A stretch of DNA of 64,000 nt from positions 744,001-808,000 of the forward strand of contig PSQN01000015.1 of NCBI GenBank assembly GCA_002989075.1, read 5' to 3'. The stretch is from Arthonia radiata. Lineage: Eukaryota; Ascomycota; Arthoniomycetes; Arthoniales; Arthoniaceae. This document shows, in pieces, positions 61,250 to 64,000 of the stretch. A program made the translations under genes and the position numbers. How positions within the stretch are numbered: the stretch's first letter is position 1; each line of letters begins with the position of its first letter. The notes beneath the pieces are model-generated. The model did no database searches, was not told the origin of the DNA, and worked only from the letters and a program-made list of their open reading frames with translations.

Positions 61250-64000
61250 TATCTGTATATATATTCGCTGTCAACAGAATCTAAGCAAGTTTGCAACAAG
61301 AAGAATCGCTCTTATTTATCGGCGGTACTATAGTTCTTATGCTGCCTCTAGCTATTCTACCTAGTATAGTCTTAATACTAGTACTGGCCCTACTCCTAGT
61401 AGTCCTAGTTCTGCTGTCTCTACTACTCTAGTTGCTTCTGTTGCTTCTATTGCTCTTAGTCCTTAAGGTATATTAACAATTTAACCTTACTTCAACTTAA
61501 TACTAATATATATTAAAATAGCTTTCGCTTAACTATCTACTAGCCTTATTGTAGTTATTCCTTCTCTAATTCCGCCTATTTAGCATTAGTAAGGTGCCTA
61601 CCTATAGTTCTAGTACGGACTATAGCCGAGTCCAGTTAATATCTGTATTCTAGTTAACTTAACTATCGTTAGTAACATTAATTCTAGCAAAGAAGGTAAT
61701 TTAACGTAATCTAACAACGATGCTTAAATATAAATTCAGTAGGCTCGGCGTAAAATCGACTTCTTTGAGTAGCAGCTTAACAATAGCAACCATCTTTGTC
61801 CTTAGATTAGGCGGAACAATAACAATTTTAATAATTGTACTACTTAATATATAGTTAATAGACAGTTAATAACTACTTAACGTCTATATAGAGCTACTTT
61901 TACTTCTACAATATAATTAATGTATATATTGCTATATACCTACTTATCTTTATCTTTAATGCCTTATTTAAAAGTACTGTTTAAATTCTATTGAAACTTA
62001 TACTGTAAGTTATATTGTAGCGAATCTAAAGTAGACTCAACGTTCTAAAAGCTTTGCTCGATATATCGAAAGAACTTACGGTCCTCCGTAGTATCTTTAT
62101 CTATCTATTAAGCGAGGTTCTTAAGTATAGCTTTGTTCTTAATATAAGCTAGCTTAAGATATATTAAGAGTCTATTAAACTACACAATCTTATCGCTAAA
62201 GCGCTAGAGACCTAGTTAAATATAGTCTAAAGACTTATTTAAGACTATTAAATTAGTCTCTAAAGTATTCTATACTACTAGCAAGGATCTAATAGCTACA
62301 AGAAAGATATCCTAGTCTCTACGCGTAGGAGAATGTATATTAGACCGGTATAGTAATAGCTACTTTATAAGCCGCTCGTTAAGTAGATTAAGAAATAGCT
62401 TCTTAATAGTTCTCTACTTTACAACGTCTTTAAACGTTTAGCGGCTGTTACGTCTATTAAGCTAAATTTACTTAATAAGGCCGTTAAAGTGCTTATTTAT
62501 AAGATTAACTAGAAAGAAGCTATTAACACGCTCTTCGGTATTAACAAGCATTATTAAAAGTAGAAGGTCTCGTATAAGCGAATTAATATACCTAGTAGTA
62601 AAGATACAAAAAAAGTAAAGCGATTCAATCGTATAGTTGTACGCGCCGGCGCTGTAGAAGAGAACGTAGCAGCGGCGCATATATTTAATAATTATTTTAA
62701 CGTTGCTATACTTAATAGCCTACCGTAGGTTAAAAAACGTCTTAGCGTCCCGAAAGAAGTCTATAAAGTACTAAAGCTTTTAATTAGTATTTTTACTATA
62801 GACTTAATTATTAATATACTTTACCGTTAATTTAATTAAATACTTAAACTACTTAACTCTAAGACTTTAAATTAAGCTTAAGATTTACTATATTGTTGTT
62901 AATTAATTAAGCCCTTAATTAACTAGCTAGTATATAAGAAATTGTCTATTCTAAGTGTCCGTTAAGAAGTCCTTAAGCGCCCGGTAGTTACTCTCCTTAC
63001 TAGAGACGTCTTTATGTTTAAGCTTCTCTTAGACCTACTGTAGGCGTTCAAAAGAGTTAAAGGTTAAATTTAGGCTGTAATATACCTTTATTAGGTTGCG
63101 AGTAAGGTTTATTTATAAATAAAAGAGGTTAAGCATTAAAAATAGATACCAAAACTAGTCCCGCTTATAGACGTTCTCAGTACATATTACAACAATTAAA
63201 TAAACTCGCTAAAGGGTTTTTTAGTCTCTAAAGACAATATAGACGGGCTCAGTATTAAAATGTTCGTTAAGAAAGCTAAGCATCTTATTAATCTTATATT
63301 AAATCTTAATGTTCTTCTTATTTATACTCTTATTAATATTTATTAAGAGAAGTAAAAGGAAATTAAACTTAAAAAGAGGCAGAACGTTAACTAATTAACA
63401 GTAAATTGTAACGTCTTTAATATTACTTAAAAGGTCGTTAACAGCCTTAAAAAACCCTACGTACAGCGTCTCAAAGCCCTAAGCGGCAAGGCGATAGATT
63501 GTTTATACTAGTACGTCGAAGAAGCTTATAACGGTTATTATACTTAGCAGCGTCTCTTTATAGATTATCTACTAGGTTAGTAAATAGGTTAGAAGGTCCT
63601 TTAGCTAGTATAAAAGTGTAGTTGTTTTAGAGTATATACTCTTTTAAAGCTTTAATATTTAATACGTTAATCTAGTTAATTGCTCTAAGTTATTGTAGCT
63701 ATAAATAATAAGTCTACTTTATATAATAAGTTAACGCAGTACTTAATTAGCTCGAGCCTTAAAACTCTAGTAGTTCTCTATATATATCTTATAGCTTAAG
63801 TATACTTTAAGGCAGTTAAATTATATTATTAAGTCTATAAATACTTTATAATTGTATATTAAAAGTCTAAGAATACTAAGAAGAAGATTGTACTTGCGTA
63901 GTTAAGATATATACAATAGTATTAAAAGGACAAGGTATATACGCTAGTAGAGAAATAGAACGTACTTCTCGCTTTAAGGTTAATTAATATACTTCTACTA
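61250..64000 (+). pseudogene. Decayed coding region, family unknown, continuation of the DNA interrupted by Gypsy-4
   Basis: RIP-like DNA in which protein-like plus-strand frames persist for hundreds of codons, interrupted mainly by TAG/TAA. 61,350-61,480 reads as a Ser/Thr/Pro/Ala-rich linker. 62,950-63,620 reads as a helical, charged domain (for example LLLDLLQAFKRVKG, LSGKAIDCL, YVEEAYNGYYTQQRLFIDYL). No family was recognised. It could be a C-terminal extension of the RecQ-like sequence, a second gene of the same repeat, or an older unrelated element. It runs off the right edge. Confidence 0.4.

Noticed and set aside
61350-61480. Ser/Thr/Pro-rich stretch considered as a secreted or adhesin-like gene
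   Set aside because: No start codon with signal peptide, heavy stop content and AT-rich RIP context; better seen as part of a decayed repeat-encoded protein.

Overview
The window comes from a filamentous ascomycete (Pezizomycotina, most likely a Dothideomycete). The evidence is short GT-AG introns of about 45-160 bp, mitochondrial and cytosolic genes with fungal architecture, a fungal SAT4-type membrane protein, and a sharply two-compartment layout. Gene blocks have balanced base composition. They alternate with AT-rich blocks poor in CpA/TpG and rich in TpA, the footprint of repeat-induced point mutation (RIP).

Layout. 1-4.95 kb is a gene block with the 5' part of a SAT4/rhodopsin-like membrane protein gene (minus) and a secreted arylsulfotransferase-family protein (plus). 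About 4.95-34.75 kb is a nested transposon island. A broken Copia element (gag at 5.15-5.88 kb, protease and integrase at 13.2-14.8 kb) is split by chromovirus Gypsy-1 (5,878-13,221, duplication CCGAT) and ends abruptly at Gypsy-2 (14,781-29,224). Gypsy-2 is itself split by Gypsy-3 (20,995-28,283, duplication CCGGT). To the right lie a truncated Gypsy gag (29.2-31.1 kb) and an almost CpG-free AT-rich core with an unidentified decayed reading frame (to 34.74 kb).

34.75-51.0 kb is an ordinary gene block. It holds an SRR1-like protein, an NmrA/isoflavone-reductase-like protein, an epoxide hydrolase, a mitochondrial PPR protein, a Cwf18-type splicing factor, a TatD-family nuclease, a KHDC4-like KH protein, the acetolactate synthase regulatory subunit (ILV6) and ornithine carbamoyltransferase. 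Two gene pairs are divergent over short shared promoters (PPR/Cwf18 and KHDC4-like/ILV6). ILV6, OTC and PPR all look mitochondrial; the Cwf18 and KHDC4-like proteins are both expected in pre-mRNA splicing.

51.0-64.0 kb is a second repeat island. A RIP-mutated RecQ-like helicase sequence (51,028 to about 53.2 kb, one continuous frame) is followed by chromovirus Gypsy-4 (53,740-61,244, duplication TCTAT). The DNA interrupted by Gypsy-4 resumes at 61,250 and runs to the window end as an unclassified decayed coding region.

The most interesting signal is that all four Gypsy chromoviruses carry, between the end of pol and the 3' LTR and on the opposite strand, a small cysteine-cluster plus Lys/Glu/Leu-rich (coiled-coil-like) reading frame. 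This suggests a conserved antisense accessory gene. Second are the RecQ-type helicase repeat and the evidence that Gypsy-2 joins two different truncated elements.
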